Of a stretch of DNA of 22,126 bases, positions 1 to 7,959 are shown piece by piece; within the stretch, counting starts at the first letter, position 1; each line of letters opens with the position of its first letter. The notes below the pieces were generated by a model. That model had not been told where the DNA came from and ran no database searches. It worked only from the letters and a program-made list of their open reading frames with translations. Source of the DNA: a virus. The DNA lies in the IMG/VR virus record IMGVR_UViG_3300024520_000533, positions 1 to 22,126 of that record; one strand, given 5' to 3'. Position numbers and translations under genes: made by a program.

Positions 1-136
1 CTTCCATATCCATCTGCCCAGAGACAAATGATCCTATCACTACGAGTGTTCGTCCAAGGCCAAGGATTACTAATCCATAACCTGCAGCGTAGGTTAGCTT
101 TCCATTTAGCTTTAGCATTCTTAAAATCTTAAACAT
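1..136 (-). CDS. Holin-like small membrane protein, partial (5' end only)
   Basis: The first 45 codons of a minus-strand gene that runs off the left edge. Translation begins MFKILRMLKLNGKLTY and continues into a hydrophobic stretch with the small-residue pattern GYGLVILGLGRTLVVIGSFV (about residues 19-38), which looks like one membrane segment. The ATG lies 15 bases after the stop of the endolysin gene, and that short gap holds a CCCC box 8 bases before the ATG, which supports the start. Position directly after an endolysin and a second membrane protein suggests a lysis role such as holin, but only the N-terminus is visible and no family was recognised with certainty. Confidence 0.6.
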   Translation of the reverse strand, partial: MFKILRMLKLNGKLTYAAGYGLVILGLGRTLVVIGSFVSGQMDME

Positions 137-144
137 AAATTATT

Positions 145-148
145 GGGG
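145..148 (-). promoter_or_regulatory. C-box before holin-like gene
   Basis: CCCC, in the context TTTCCCCAATAAT, placed 8 bases upstream of the ATG at 136 and inside the 15-base gap after the endolysin stop. No Shine-Dalgarno sequence is present. It is one of six similar boxes in this window; a function in translation initiation is inferred. Confidence 0.4.
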
Positions 149-151
149 AAA

Positions 152-682
152 TTATACAAAAGGAATTATACCCTTAGAAGTTATCCTCTCCACTACCCTG
201 TCAACTACTGTTGGTCTGTCCCATGGTATAAACTTAGGCTTAGGGGGTGTTTTGCCGGCTTTTAGACCCTTTATCGACACACCACCACTGTACTGCACAT
301 GAGGTAAATCACCTGCTATTGGCTGTTGTAGGCCAAGTTCCCTCGCAAGATAACCAATTTCTGTATAAAGATGAGGCGCCCAGAGCGCTTTAAATGTAAT
401 AGGCCCGATTCTCCATAGCACCGCAACATCAACTGCGAGTCCCCAGGTGTGATATGAATTGTGATCGTCTGCATTTGTAACAATCCTTCCATTCCTAGAT
501 CTTCCTTTAGAATATAAATAATCCTGTTCCTCCACCGTTCTAGTCCCGCTAGTCAGCCTCACATAGATTCCACGCATCGCTAGTCTTAGCATAAATTCAA
601 AGAAGATCTCTCTTACCAGGGGGTCGAGATGCTTTATCAGCTCTGCGTTCTGATACGTGTACTTTGAAAATTTCGGTCCCAT
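152..682 (-). CDS. Endolysin, M15-type L-alanyl-D-glutamate peptidase
   Basis: Predicted zinc peptidase that cuts the peptide stem of peptidoglycan at lysis. The 176-residue protein has the M15 (VanY/CwlK-like) pattern: SGTRTVEEQ at 45-53, SYHTWGLAVDV at 76-86 with zinc ligands H78 and D85, and DLPHVQ at 125-130 with the third ligand H128 and D125 where M15C enzymes carry the catalytic acid. No signal peptide is visible, so export would need a holin. A 45-residue basic, proline-containing tail (132-176) follows the catalytic domain; no repeated wall-binding motif was recognised in it. The start overlaps the stop of the upstream membrane-protein gene by one base (TAATG), which implies translational coupling. 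Confidence 0.9.
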   Translation of the reverse strand: MGPKFSKYTYQNAELIKHLDPLVREIFFEFMLRLAMRGIYVRLTSGTRTVEEQDYLYSKGRSRNGRIVTNADDHNSYHTWGLAVDVAVLWRIGPITFKALWAPHLYTEIGYLARELGLQQPIAGDLPHVQYSGGVSIKGLKAGKTPPKPKFIPWDRPTVVDRVVERITSKGIIPFV

Positions 683-969
683 TATTTAAAGATTACCCAT
701 GTGGCTGTCTCTACCACCGCAACCGTTAAAGTAACTGAGATACAAATTATAGCAGCAACAAAACTCTTAGTAACTCTATATCCTTCCTGGAATGTGTTTA
801 AACGACCTTTCTGCTTCTCATCTTCTATCTCTAAATCCCTTACGCGCTTCTCATGTTCTGCCACCTTGCCATTGATCCTGTCTAATTTCTTTTCGATGCG
901 TTCATCCTGCGCCTTTCTAGCTTCTTCCATCGAATCTAACTTTGCTGCTATTACTTGAAGATTGGACAT
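682..969 (-). CDS. XhlA-like coiled-coil membrane protein
   Basis: A 95-residue protein with a charged, heptad-like N-terminal two thirds (about 5-65, rich in E, K, R and Q) and one C-terminal hydrophobic segment, about 68-94, containing VAAIICISVTLTVAVV. This is the layout of XhlA-type phage lysis proteins, which help release the endolysin through the membrane; the assignment rests on architecture and position rather than a sequence signature. It lies directly before the endolysin gene with TAATG coupling. The ATG is preceded by a pyrimidine-rich CTTCTCCTAT and no Shine-Dalgarno sequence. Confidence 0.65.
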   Translation of the reverse strand: MSNLQVIAAKLDSMEEARKAQDERIEKKLDRINGKVAEHEKRVRDLEIEDEKQKGRLNTFQEGYRVTKSFVAAIICISVTLTVAVVETATWVIFK

Positions 970-1017
970 ATAGGAGAAGTGTACATAAGAATCAAGGATG
1001 ATCTAGGAAGTGTATTA

Positions 1018-2130
1018 CTAGCCTCTTACAACCAACCATTTACCGGTAGCTCCTGCACCACCATCAGAAGCCTCAGCAACACCGCCTCCAGCTGTAATAA
1101 CTGATCGTGTTCCTGCATCCCCTCCAACTAGTGTAGTACTCCCATCATCAGTTATAGCTCCTCTTACAATTGCCACACCTACACCACCACCACCACCGCC
1201 TCCACCTCCTGCTGCAGCTTCAGTCTTCCCTCCACCTTGTGTTGTACTTCCATTCCCGGCGTCAGCACCACTCAGATCTAAAGATGCACCACTAGCGAAG
1301 TTAAAGATTCCTCCACAAGTAATGTAGATAGTTCCTCCTCCTTTTCCTCCAGCACCGGAAGTAATGGTTGAACTTGTATCTGCGAATCCAGAGACACCTC
1401 CTGCCCCCCCTCCTCCACCTGGACCAATAGCAATACCGATGGCTGCTCCAGCTAACACATCAGCTGCATCTGTGATCTTTATCCCAGCCGGTCCTCCAGC
1501 TGAGTTAGTTGCACCTGAATCCACAGGGATGTTAGAAGCGTTACCTATTGTTCCATCTGTCACGGTAGAAGCTCCACCTCCTCCTCCAGAAGCAGAAGAT
1601 CCTCCTGTCCTACTTGTTCTACCTCCCTGCCCTGATCTTAGTTCCCCAAAGGCGTTAAAGGGTGGATCTCCAGGGTTTCCTTGTTCTTGATCTGACACCC
1701 CAGCCCCTAGAACTAGCTGATTAGCGGCTCCACCATCTGATCCAAGTTGTGATAAATCTATTGTTCCTTCCCATGTGAAGTTTCTCTTCACACGGAAGAT
1801 TAAGAGAGCACCATCGGAAGGAACACCGGTAGCATCTAAAGTTATTCCAGATTTAATATGAAGATCATCGTACTCTTTGATCAGCACGTTCTGACTATTA
1901 AAATCTAAAGTGATATTTGCACTCGCAACCAAACTTCCATCCTTACCTGTACCGAAGATAGAGGTTACGGTTCCTTCTGATACAGCAACCCAGACATCAC
2001 CGGACCAGACTTCCCTTCTTCCAGTGTAAGGATCAACAAATTCATCCCCCAGCCTGGGAGCCTGTGGACGTAGGCCGGAAGAAATGTTCCCCGTCACTCC
2101 ACCACCCCCTACTGACGGGATCACAACCAT
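1018..2130 (-). CDS. Glycine-rich tail protein, possible receptor-binding adhesin
   Basis: A 370-residue protein. The N-terminal 60 residues include RLGDEFVDPYTGRREVW, a short motif typical of phage tail proteins that carry a carbohydrate-contacting or trimerisation head. From about residue 130 it becomes extremely rich in glycine, with long G runs separated by alternating beta-prone segments. Polyglycine-rich domains of this type occur in phage tail-tip adhesins such as T-even gp38, where glycine loops contact the receptor; homology to gp38 is not claimed. Its gene follows the nozzle-like gene with a one-base TAATG overlap, so it should be made with the tail. Start supported by the coupling. 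The antisense strand is Pro/Ala rich only because of the codons used. Confidence 0.65.
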   Translation of the reverse strand: MVVIPSVGGGGVTGNISSGLRPQAPRLGDEFVDPYTGRREVWSGDVWVAVSEGTVTSIFGTGKDGSLVASANITLDFNSQNVLIKEYDDLHIKSGITLDATGVPSDGALLIFRVKRNFTWEGTIDLSQLGSDGGAANQLVLGAGVSDQEQGNPGDPPFNAFGELRSGQGGRTSRTGGSSASGGGGGASTVTDGTIGNASNIPVDSGATNSAGGPAGIKITDAADVLAGAAIGIAIGPGGGGGAGGVSGFADTSSTITSGAGGKGGGTIYITCGGIFNFASGASLDLSGADAGNGSTTQGGGKTEAAAGGGGGGGGGVGVAIVRGAITDDGSTTLVGGDAGTRSVITAGGGVAEASDGGAGATGKWLVVRG

Positions 2131-3806
2131 TAAGTTTCGATACCGGGTAAATAAAGCATTGAGATTTCTTCTATAGCACTAACAGCTACAGACCCACTCT
2201 CTGTGGCCTTTACACTCATCTTCTTTCCTATGTTCTTAACATCTGAAGCATTAGCGGTGAAAGGAATATCATGCTCAGAAGTTCCTGCATTCTTAAGATC
2301 TATAGATTTGATTGCTGATCCATAAGTAGAACCTTCCGGGTCAGCAAAGTAATTCATAGTTGCAGTGTTGGTTGTAGTAGCCTGTGAAACTTTAATTCTT
2401 GCATAGTGCTTATTGTCTCTACGTCCAGTAGGATTCCAGTCCTGCTTCTCTAATGAGGTAGCAATAGCAGTACTGTCATCATCTGTAGCAGCTCCATTCT
2501 CTATATGATAAACCTGACCATCATCCTGCGCTCCTGCTACGAATCTAGTGCCGTAGTGTCCAAGAACATTTGCATCCTGTGCAGCTGGCCTATCATCTTT
2601 ATTCCAGACCCAGTGCCTAAATCCTGTCTTATCACTCGCAGCTATATTAAGTTTGTACCAGTCATCATCTATACATAGATGGTATTGCCCCTTATGGACG
2701 TCCGCACATGAGGCTTTAATATTCGCTGAAGACTGACCAAGAATATCGCTATTGAAGTAATCATCAGAAACAGAGATAGGCTCACCTCTCCCCGCACTCT
2801 TAAGCTCACTCTTACTAAGAACAATCACACCGTACTCCTCACTAAGGAAGAACTGGTACAGGCCGTGGTAATTAGCAACTGTCTTGGGAGATGTTGTACC
2901 AATGTCTAAAACCTCTTCTATTCTAAAATTAGAGGGGTTATCACCTCTCAATACAGATACCTTCTCCTGTTCATATACCACCAATACATCACCAAAAGTT
3001 TTTACAACCTGAATATCAGATGCGAAGTCCTCGAAAGAATCTCTGGAGAAATGTTCTCCAACTCCAAGATCTGAATAATGAAGTCTCGTACCCTTCCATC
3101 CGAATAAGCGCCCCACATGAGTTGTTATACCCGTAAACGCCTGTGCAAAATTTGAGTTGTCTAGCCTTGTGAATGTAGTGCCATCACATTTATAGAAATC
3201 TGTACCGTTAGCGATGAAGAATTCTACAGCTCTAGGATTAACTGTGTAAGCGTCTGCAGATGGAGTCGTATCGAATCTCTCTTTAACAAAGATATTTGTA
3301 GCATCATTTGACGAAATAAATTTGATCTCACTATTTACTGTAAGCACTTTTTCAAGAAATGTGTTCACCGTAAACGTCTTATCCTGATCCTCTAAGCTGT
3401 TAGCCGTTCCCGCTTCTGAGGTTCCTGAATCTGTATTAGCAGCTCCAGTGTCCTTAGTGTTAAGAGAAGCTAAGAACGTATCAGCATTAGTAAATGTTGG
3501 AGCCGAAGCTGTGATCTGTGACCATGCCCCACCTGTAGATTTATAAACCTTCCCATCCGCTAGAACCTTAATATAGGTTTCTGTACCACCCACCGTATAC
3601 GTGAACATTCCTATCACCTTCGCTGCACTACCTGTATGAGTCTGACTAAACACTTTAGTAGACCCAGGGCGTTTCTTAAGACCCTTTAGATTATTGTTCT
3701 CATAGTTCGTCTGAGCTGTGAATTCATTCTTAAGAAGCTCTACGCCTGAACGGTCTGTAGAGGCTCCTAAGAATGTATCTATACGGGCTTCTTTGTACTG
3801 TGGCAT
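2130..3806 (-). CDS. Podophage-type tail nozzle protein (tail tubular protein B-like)
   Basis: A 558-residue structural protein predicted to form the end of the short tail through which DNA leaves. The N-terminus has the pattern typical of this family: FLGASTDRSGVELLKNEF, then an Asn-rich turn and KGLKKRPGSTKVF (about 12-52). The middle has beta-propeller-like elements: TTHVGRLFGWKGTRLHYSD, then VVKTFGDVLVVYEQEKVSVL followed by RGDNPSNF, then FFLSEEYGVIVLSKS. These patterns are shared with podophage nozzle (gp12/TTPB) proteins. An insertion at about 110-190 (TNADTFLASLNTKD onward) breaks up the propeller. It lies between a small protein and the Gly-rich protein, two genes downstream of the adaptor-like gene. 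Family call is by pattern; no search was run. Confidence 0.75.
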   Translation of the reverse strand: MPQYKEARIDTFLGASTDRSGVELLKNEFTAQTNYENNNLKGLKKRPGSTKVFSQTHTGSAAKVIGMFTYTVGGTETYIKVLADGKVYKSTGGAWSQITASAPTFTNADTFLASLNTKDTGAANTDSGTSEAGTANSLEDQDKTFTVNTFLEKVLTVNSEIKFISSNDATNIFVKERFDTTPSADAYTVNPRAVEFFIANGTDFYKCDGTTFTRLDNSNFAQAFTGITTHVGRLFGWKGTRLHYSDLGVGEHFSRDSFEDFASDIQVVKTFGDVLVVYEQEKVSVLRGDNPSNFRIEEVLDIGTTSPKTVANYHGLYQFFLSEEYGVIVLSKSELKSAGRGEPISVSDDYFNSDILGQSSANIKASCADVHKGQYHLCIDDDWYKLNIAASDKTGFRHWVWNKDDRPAAQDANVLGHYGTRFVAGAQDDGQVYHIENGAATDDDSTAIATSLEKQDWNPTGRRDNKHYARIKVSQATTTNTATMNYFADPEGSTYGSAIKSIDLKNAGTSEHDIPFTANASDVKNIGKKMSVKATESGSVAVSAIEEISMLYLPGIET

Positions 3807-3848
3807 GGAAGTAAGCTATGCCACTTTCAGTACCCAAGGGAAGGAAGG

Positions 3849-4178
3849 CTACTCCGCGAGGAGCACAGCCGCCAAGGCTGCCTGATCTGCGGTAAGTGTC
3901 TCCTGCGTATCCGCCTTTCTGAGTATGTCCTTAATCATATCTACAGCTGCACCAGGAACTTCGTATTCCCTTTCCTCTTCCGACGCTCCAAGTTTCCATG
4001 TGAACCCTTTTCCGTCATTCACAGACTCCACACCGAATTCCTTATTCTCCTCTTCAGTTAGCCCCAATACTGTCTTCGCCTGATTTATAATATTCCAATT
4101 CGTTAGAGAGTTCTGGTTTATTTCGTTGATCATCGCGAACATAACAATGCGGTTCTTGAGGTTTAACTTGAGGTTCAT
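3849..4178 (-). CDS. Small acidic protein, paralogue of the protein at 12480-12818
   Basis: A 109-residue protein of unknown function, begins MNLKLNLKNRIVMFAMINE, no membrane segment. It aligns along its whole length with the 112-residue protein encoded at 12480-12818: both share a KLxxxxRxxxF start, a block with KTVLGLTEEENKEF against KMLLGLSEADRELY, an E/K-rich stretch ending in EYEVPG against EYDLPE, and a similar helical tail. The start chosen gives the best match to the paralogue. It sits between the adaptor-like and nozzle-like genes, so a virion or assembly role is possible, but the second copy in the enzyme cassette argues for something more general. Confidence 0.7.
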   Translation of the reverse strand: MNLKLNLKNRIVMFAMINEINQNSLTNWNIINQAKTVLGLTEEENKEFGVESVNDGKGFTWKLGASEEEREYEVPGAAVDMIKDILRKADTQETLTADQAALAAVLLAE

Positions 4179-4186
4179 GGGTGTTT

Positions 4187-4190
4187 GGGG
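4187..4190 (-). promoter_or_regulatory. C-box before small acidic protein gene
   Basis: CCCC in the context CTTCCCCAAACACCC, 8 bases upstream of the ATG at 4178, inside the 32-base gap after the adaptor-like gene. No Shine-Dalgarno sequence is present. Confidence 0.4.
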
Positions 4191-4210
4191 AAGAACTAGA
4201 TGCCGTCATC

Positions 4211-4882
4211 CTATGACACAACATGCGCCACCGCAAATCCTCCTCCGGCATCAGGGTCCATTATGGGAACTCTCCCCACATCTTTTGTGGGGTTCTTGTA
4301 CCAAGCCTTAGCATCTGCAATTCTCCTGTTATACCTCGCCTCCCAGCGTTCTGAAGTCTCTTGCATAGGCGGACCTTGATCTTCGTGCCATAGCTGAGAT
4401 GCCTTTGCCGCTATGACATCAGCGTATTCATCAGGGATTCTAACCTCTGCAGTGGAGGTAGAGGTGGTTAGCGCGAATCGCTTGATCTGATAGTAAGAAT
4501 ATGTTGTAGACCCCTGTAGCGTTCCATTCTTCAGGAATACAACCTCACGCTTATTGTTGGTCGTATCGTATCCGGCAAAGTAATAACCGGTCTTATCGTT
4601 CACATCATCTATATTGTCAATTAGCTCATATTTGATCTTAGTGCTGTCCTCTACACGCTCTAAGCGTGCCGTATCTCCATCTATCTCAGCTACCCCAGAA
4701 GAATCTGTAGTAGAAGATTGTTTAGCAGGATCACGGAATAGCCCCGGATCAAACTTAAACCAGTCTCCCTGCACCTTCTCCCAGGCAAGAGCTAGATACG
4801 TGTCCTGATCACTACTACTTGTAAGCTGATTAGCCGTTTTTCTTTGCAAAGAGGATCTTAGAACTGCAAGGGTCTTAGCCAT
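4211..4882 (-). CDS. Head-to-tail adaptor-like protein
   Basis: A 223-residue protein. The N-terminal helices (MAKTLAVLRSSLQRKT, then DQDTYLALAWEKVQGDWFKF) are followed by a beta-rich insertion at about 55-140 and a C-terminal helical stretch, RIPDEYADVIAAKASQLWHE, ending in a helix with RWEARYNRRIADAKAWY. The C-terminal pattern (YADVIAA..A...ED then W...Y.R....A..WY) is the one seen in phage head-tail adaptor (gp11/TTPA-like) proteins that dock on the portal. It lies close upstream of the nozzle-like gene, as expected for a podophage tail. Gaps on both sides are 47 and 32 bases; no Shine-Dalgarno sequence precedes the ATG. The alternative is a generic structural protein. Confidence 0.6.
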   Translation of the reverse strand: MAKTLAVLRSSLQRKTANQLTSSSDQDTYLALAWEKVQGDWFKFDPGLFRDPAKQSSTTDSSGVAEIDGDTARLERVEDSTKIKYELIDNIDDVNDKTGYYFAGYDTTNNKREVVFLKNGTLQGSTTYSYYQIKRFALTTSTSTAEVRIPDEYADVIAAKASQLWHEDQGPPMQETSERWEARYNRRIADAKAWYKNPTKDVGRVPIMDPDAGGGFAVAHVVS

Positions 4883-4929
4883 GAGATGCTTATATCACGG
4901 TGGATAGAGAGGAGAAAGGAAGGCGGGTA

Positions 4930-5241
4930 CTAAGCTGTCACATCCTCATCTAGCCCCTCTTGTACAGCCTCTTTCACTATGTCCTGGAGGGCTCCACCGA
5001 TGCTCGCAAGAGCTGCGTGTTGCTGCTTAAGAGTGAGTGGTGCATCGTTTAGGTTGCCAAGGGTGGCAAGCCTTTTAACCCTCTTCGTTATCTCACCATC
5101 TGTGATATCAAAATGTATCTCAGCTCTTGCAGGACGATACTTTGTAACCGTTGTTTCATCTTCGGTTACTTGCTCAGGCTGATTTGGATAAATCATAATC
5201 CTTGTGATCTTGCCGGTGTCGAAGGTTGTAGAGGTTGGCAT
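4930..5241 (-). CDS. Hypothetical small protein of the tail module
   Basis: A 103-residue acidic protein that I do not recognise. The first half is beta-prone (TTFDTGKITRIMIYPNQ, RPARAEIHFDITDGEI) and the last third is helical (LKQQHAALASIGGALQDIVK and following). No signal peptide or membrane segment. It lies between the fibre and the adaptor-like gene and is preceded by a strong C-box in a 13-base gap, which supports the ATG at 5241. Small proteins in this position often help tail or fibre assembly, but nothing in the sequence proves it. Confidence 0.6.
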   Translation of the reverse strand: MPTSTTFDTGKITRIMIYPNQPEQVTEDETTVTKYRPARAEIHFDITDGEITKRVKRLATLGNLNDAPLTLKQQHAALASIGGALQDIVKEAVQEGLDEDVTA

Positions 5242-5247
5242 GGGATA

Positions 5248-5252
5248 GGGGG
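5248..5252 (-). promoter_or_regulatory. C-box before the 103-residue tail-module gene
   Basis: CCCCC in the context TTAATTCCCCCTATCCC, 6 bases upstream of the ATG at 5241. It fills most of the 13-base gap between the fibre stop and this start. Confidence 0.4.
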
Positions 5253-5254
5253 AA

Positions 5255-7672
5255 TTAAGTAAGAGTAAGTGGTACTGATTCTGTAAACCAGACCTTCATT
5301 GTAACGTCTTCTACATAAGCAGGGGAGTTAGAATAATGGGCATCAACCCAAAAGCCATCTGTAGTGCCATCAAGGGGGTCCGCTATATTGCCTTCTCTTA
5401 GTCGGAAGTACTTGTTCGCTAATGCCGCCTGTGTAGCGTACGTTCCAGTCCCTATGTTCAGCTTTGCTTCATTATGTACATCGCATTCATCACCAGTAAC
5501 GTGAATGGTGAATAGGTAGGCATCAAACTCTGCGGCTGCGTTAGCTGTGAAGATGTTTGCATCAAAAGTATTTAAGGTGATATTGGCCGAATCGTTTAAT
5601 TGCTCGAATGAAACATGGTATACGTCCATGTCTGTAATGGCTACATCAGCCGTCGTTATCTGAACCACACCAGTAAACCATTTGTCTGTTATATATGCCT
5701 TAGTAAATAGATGAACTGTATTCCCATTCCCATCATCTGCTACCGAATTGTCAGTAGTAGCACCTGTGAGAGTTATTACGGAAGTCGCGCCTCCCCCTTG
5801 TGATTGATCGTTCCTGTCAACACTTGTACCTGTGAGAGTAATGTCACCCACTAAGTCACCACCAGCATTTACTACAATTAGGATTTTACCCGAACCTTTG
5901 GTTGAAATGTTGAAGGGAGCACCGCTATTAACTGCGGCGGCATCGTCTAGCTTAAGTAATCCACCGTTCCAGTGCGTTTCACTTGCTCTCGCTGGTTCTG
6001 CATCATACATAGATATGGCTATTGGAACATCTACTGTGGCGACAGTGGATACTAGGGTTTTACTTGCATCTGTTTTAACTAATTGTGATGCTGAGAGCGT
6101 GTCTAAATTAACATCATCACTAAACTTAAAGTAATCCTCATCTTCCATCCAAGTAAAGAGTCCTGAGTTCGTTGTACCGATGAAGTTCATTATAAGATCT
6201 GTATCAGCCGCAGTCATAAAGTCGAAGCCCGCGACAGAAAACATATCTAATCTGGCCGAATCGAAGGATAGATAGCTATCTGCACTTCCTGCGGCTCCTA
6301 TTTGAAGCTCCTGATTATCATTCAAAAGCTGGAAATCTCCGCTAGTCACCCTAACATTTGTAAATCCACCATCAACATTGATTTCTATTAAACCTGTTGT
6401 TGCTTGAAAAATACCATTAAAATCACTTTCCCATCTGTGAGGAAATGAACCTGATACTCTTATAGTTCCCACAACATCTAAAAGTGCACCTGGATTTGTA
6501 GTTCCTATGCCTACGTTGCCATTCTCTAAAATACTCATTCCCTCTGCCGCATCAAACCCTGTATCTGCGGACATCCTTATAGCCCCACCAGAGCGTAAAC
6601 TTAAAGCCATATCTCCAGATGCTGTGCCTGTGAGAATATTACCTGCTGCCCCTGCCTGACCCCAGAGCATAGTGTTTGGAAAATCTGTTACGCTAAATAA
6701 TAGTAAGGCACTTTTGCTAGTTGGAGCTGTGAGTTTGACTGTAGTGTCTTGTCCTGCGACTCTTGTGAACTCGAAGACTCCGCTAGAATAAAATATTGCA
6801 TCAGTATTATTAAAGGTCTGATAATAATCTGTAGCTCCTGCTGCTCCCATTTGGAACTTTAAATTGTCAGCCTGTAATGCTAAATCTCCACCTTTAAACA
6901 CACTTGTCCCATTACTATAAAGAAGAATATCTCTATTCCCTGATGCGTCATATATTCCTGTAAAAGCATGACCTGCACCATCTGTTTCAAATAGAACCTT
7001 GTTTACTGAGTCTGAAGTTTGAGTTCTAAACATTGTCTGGTTATTTGTAGCAGACGTCTTGAGGTGCAGTCTCGCAGCAGGATTAGTTTCTCCCATTCCA
7101 GTAAATCCTGTTGTGTTTGTGAATATAAAATCTCCACTAGTGAAGAACTGGGCATCTGTACCATCAAAGGTTTGGTAGTAGTCAGTAGCTCCTGCTGCAC
7201 CCATAGAAAGAAGAAGGTTATCAGCCTTAAGGGCTATCTCTGTGGCTGTAGTAGATGTTAAACCTATCTTTGCGGCATCACTTCCAAAATTAAACAACAA
7301 GTCATTTGTTTCAGCTCCAATACCTTTTAGGGTTAGCACTCCAAAAAGAGCCTGAGACGTTATTGATTGTATAAAAGAATTATTGACGCTTAAGCTACCA
7401 GGTGTAATAGTTGTATTACCTGCTACCTGAAGAGTCTGGTCTAGTATTAAAGCTCCCGTCATTGTGTCTCCTGCTATTTCTACATATCGCGCATCAAATC
7501 CTGCTTCTGTTGGAGTCTGATTGATCCACTCACTCGTTCCTGAGTCATAAGCCAGAATCTCATTATCTGCAGGAGAAGTGATTGTGACATCGTTTAAATC
7601 TGTAATAGAGTGGCTGGCTACAGCATCAATTAAGTCGAGCTCCCCTGTGAAGGCATTTAACTTATAGGTCAA
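5255..7672 (-). CDS. Tail fibre protein with repeated shaft modules
   Basis: An 805-residue fibre. The N-terminus (to about residue 75) has ITDLNDVTITSPADNEILAY and FDARYVEIAGDTMTGALIL, typical of phage fibre shafts. Two shaft-type motifs of the family, GMGETNPAARLHLK (192-205) and NVGIGTTNPGALLDV (386-400), follow. A module of about 36 residues appears three times (149-184, 268-303, 451-486), with MGAAGATDYYQTF twice and IGAAGSADSYLSF once. The last 200 residues differ and may be the receptor-binding tip; no S74 intramolecular chaperone was seen. The only start fitting the upstream stop is TTG, overlapping it as TTGA; the next in-frame ATG is 70 codons in. Product recognition should be host-cell adsorption. 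Confidence 0.85.
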   Translation of the reverse strand: MTYKLNAFTGELDLIDAVASHSITDLNDVTITSPADNEILAYDSGTSEWINQTPTEAGFDARYVEIAGDTMTGALILDQTLQVAGNTTITPGSLSVNNSFIQSITSQALFGVLTLKGIGAETNDLLFNFGSDAAKIGLTSTTATEIALKADNLLLSMGAAGATDYYQTFDGTDAQFFTSGDFIFTNTTGFTGMGETNPAARLHLKTSATNNQTMFRTQTSDSVNKVLFETDGAGHAFTGIYDASGNRDILLYSNGTSVFKGGDLALQADNLKFQMGAAGATDYYQTFNNTDAIFYSSGVFEFTRVAGQDTTVKLTAPTSKSALLLFSVTDFPNTMLWGQAGAAGNILTGTASGDMALSLRSGGAIRMSADTGFDAAEGMSILENGNVGIGTTNPGALLDVVGTIRVSGSFPHRWESDFNGIFQATTGLIEINVDGGFTNVRVTSGDFQLLNDNQELQIGAAGSADSYLSFDSARLDMFSVAGFDFMTAADTDLIMNFIGTTNSGLFTWMEDEDYFKFSDDVNLDTLSASQLVKTDASKTLVSTVATVDVPIAISMYDAEPARASETHWNGGLLKLDDAAAVNSGAPFNISTKGSGKILIVVNAGGDLVGDITLTGTSVDRNDQSQGGGATSVITLTGATTDNSVADDGNGNTVHLFTKAYITDKWFTGVVQITTADVAITDMDVYHVSFEQLNDSANITLNTFDANIFTANAAAEFDAYLFTIHVTGDECDVHNEAKLNIGTGTYATQAALANKYFRLREGNIADPLDGTTDGFWVDAHYSNSPAYVEDVTMKVWFTESVPLTLT

Positions 7673-7950
7673 GTCTTAGTAACGGTAGAAATATCAGTAC
7701 GATTAGAATCTGTGTAAACGATAACCACAGTTGCCTCAGTTGTTCCTCCTGATCCACCCGTCTTAAAAGTATAAGTCTCAGTAGCAGAGTTGATAGCCAA
7801 AGCCATATAGTCCCAATGTTCCGGGACCAGCTTATTCGTCATACTCACCTTCTTAGACGGCTGGCCTCCGCTATCCGCTATAAAAGCCTGACGTTCCAAG
7901 GCGGGTAAATCCCCCTTCGGTCCTGTGTTAGTAGTTACGGTGCTAGACAT
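7669..7950 (-). CDS. Hypothetical small protein upstream of the fibre
   Basis: A 93-residue protein I do not recognise. It has a polar N-terminus (TVTTNTGPKGDLPALERQAF), then a Tyr- and Thr-rich beta-prone second half ending in TTEATVVIVYTDSNRTD. No signal peptide or membrane segment. Its stop overlaps the TTG start of the fibre gene by three bases, so the fibre is probably translated only after this protein, and the two may act together, for example in fibre attachment; that is inference from position. Confidence 0.6.
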   Translation of the reverse strand: MSSTVTTNTGPKGDLPALERQAFIADSGGQPSKKVSMTNKLVPEHWDYMALAINSATETYTFKTGGSGGTTEATVVIVYTDSNRTDISTVTKT

Positions 7951-7959
7951 GCCTCAACC

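Noticed and set aside
145-150. Perfect TATAAT on the minus strand before the holin-like gene
   Set aside because: It contains the endolysin stop codon, and no -35 or extended -10 element stands at the right distance, so a promoter is not supported.
1364-1690. Proline-rich plus-strand frame opposite the Gly-rich gene
   Set aside because: Pro/Ala content is the complement of GGN glycine codons; no independent evidence for a gene.
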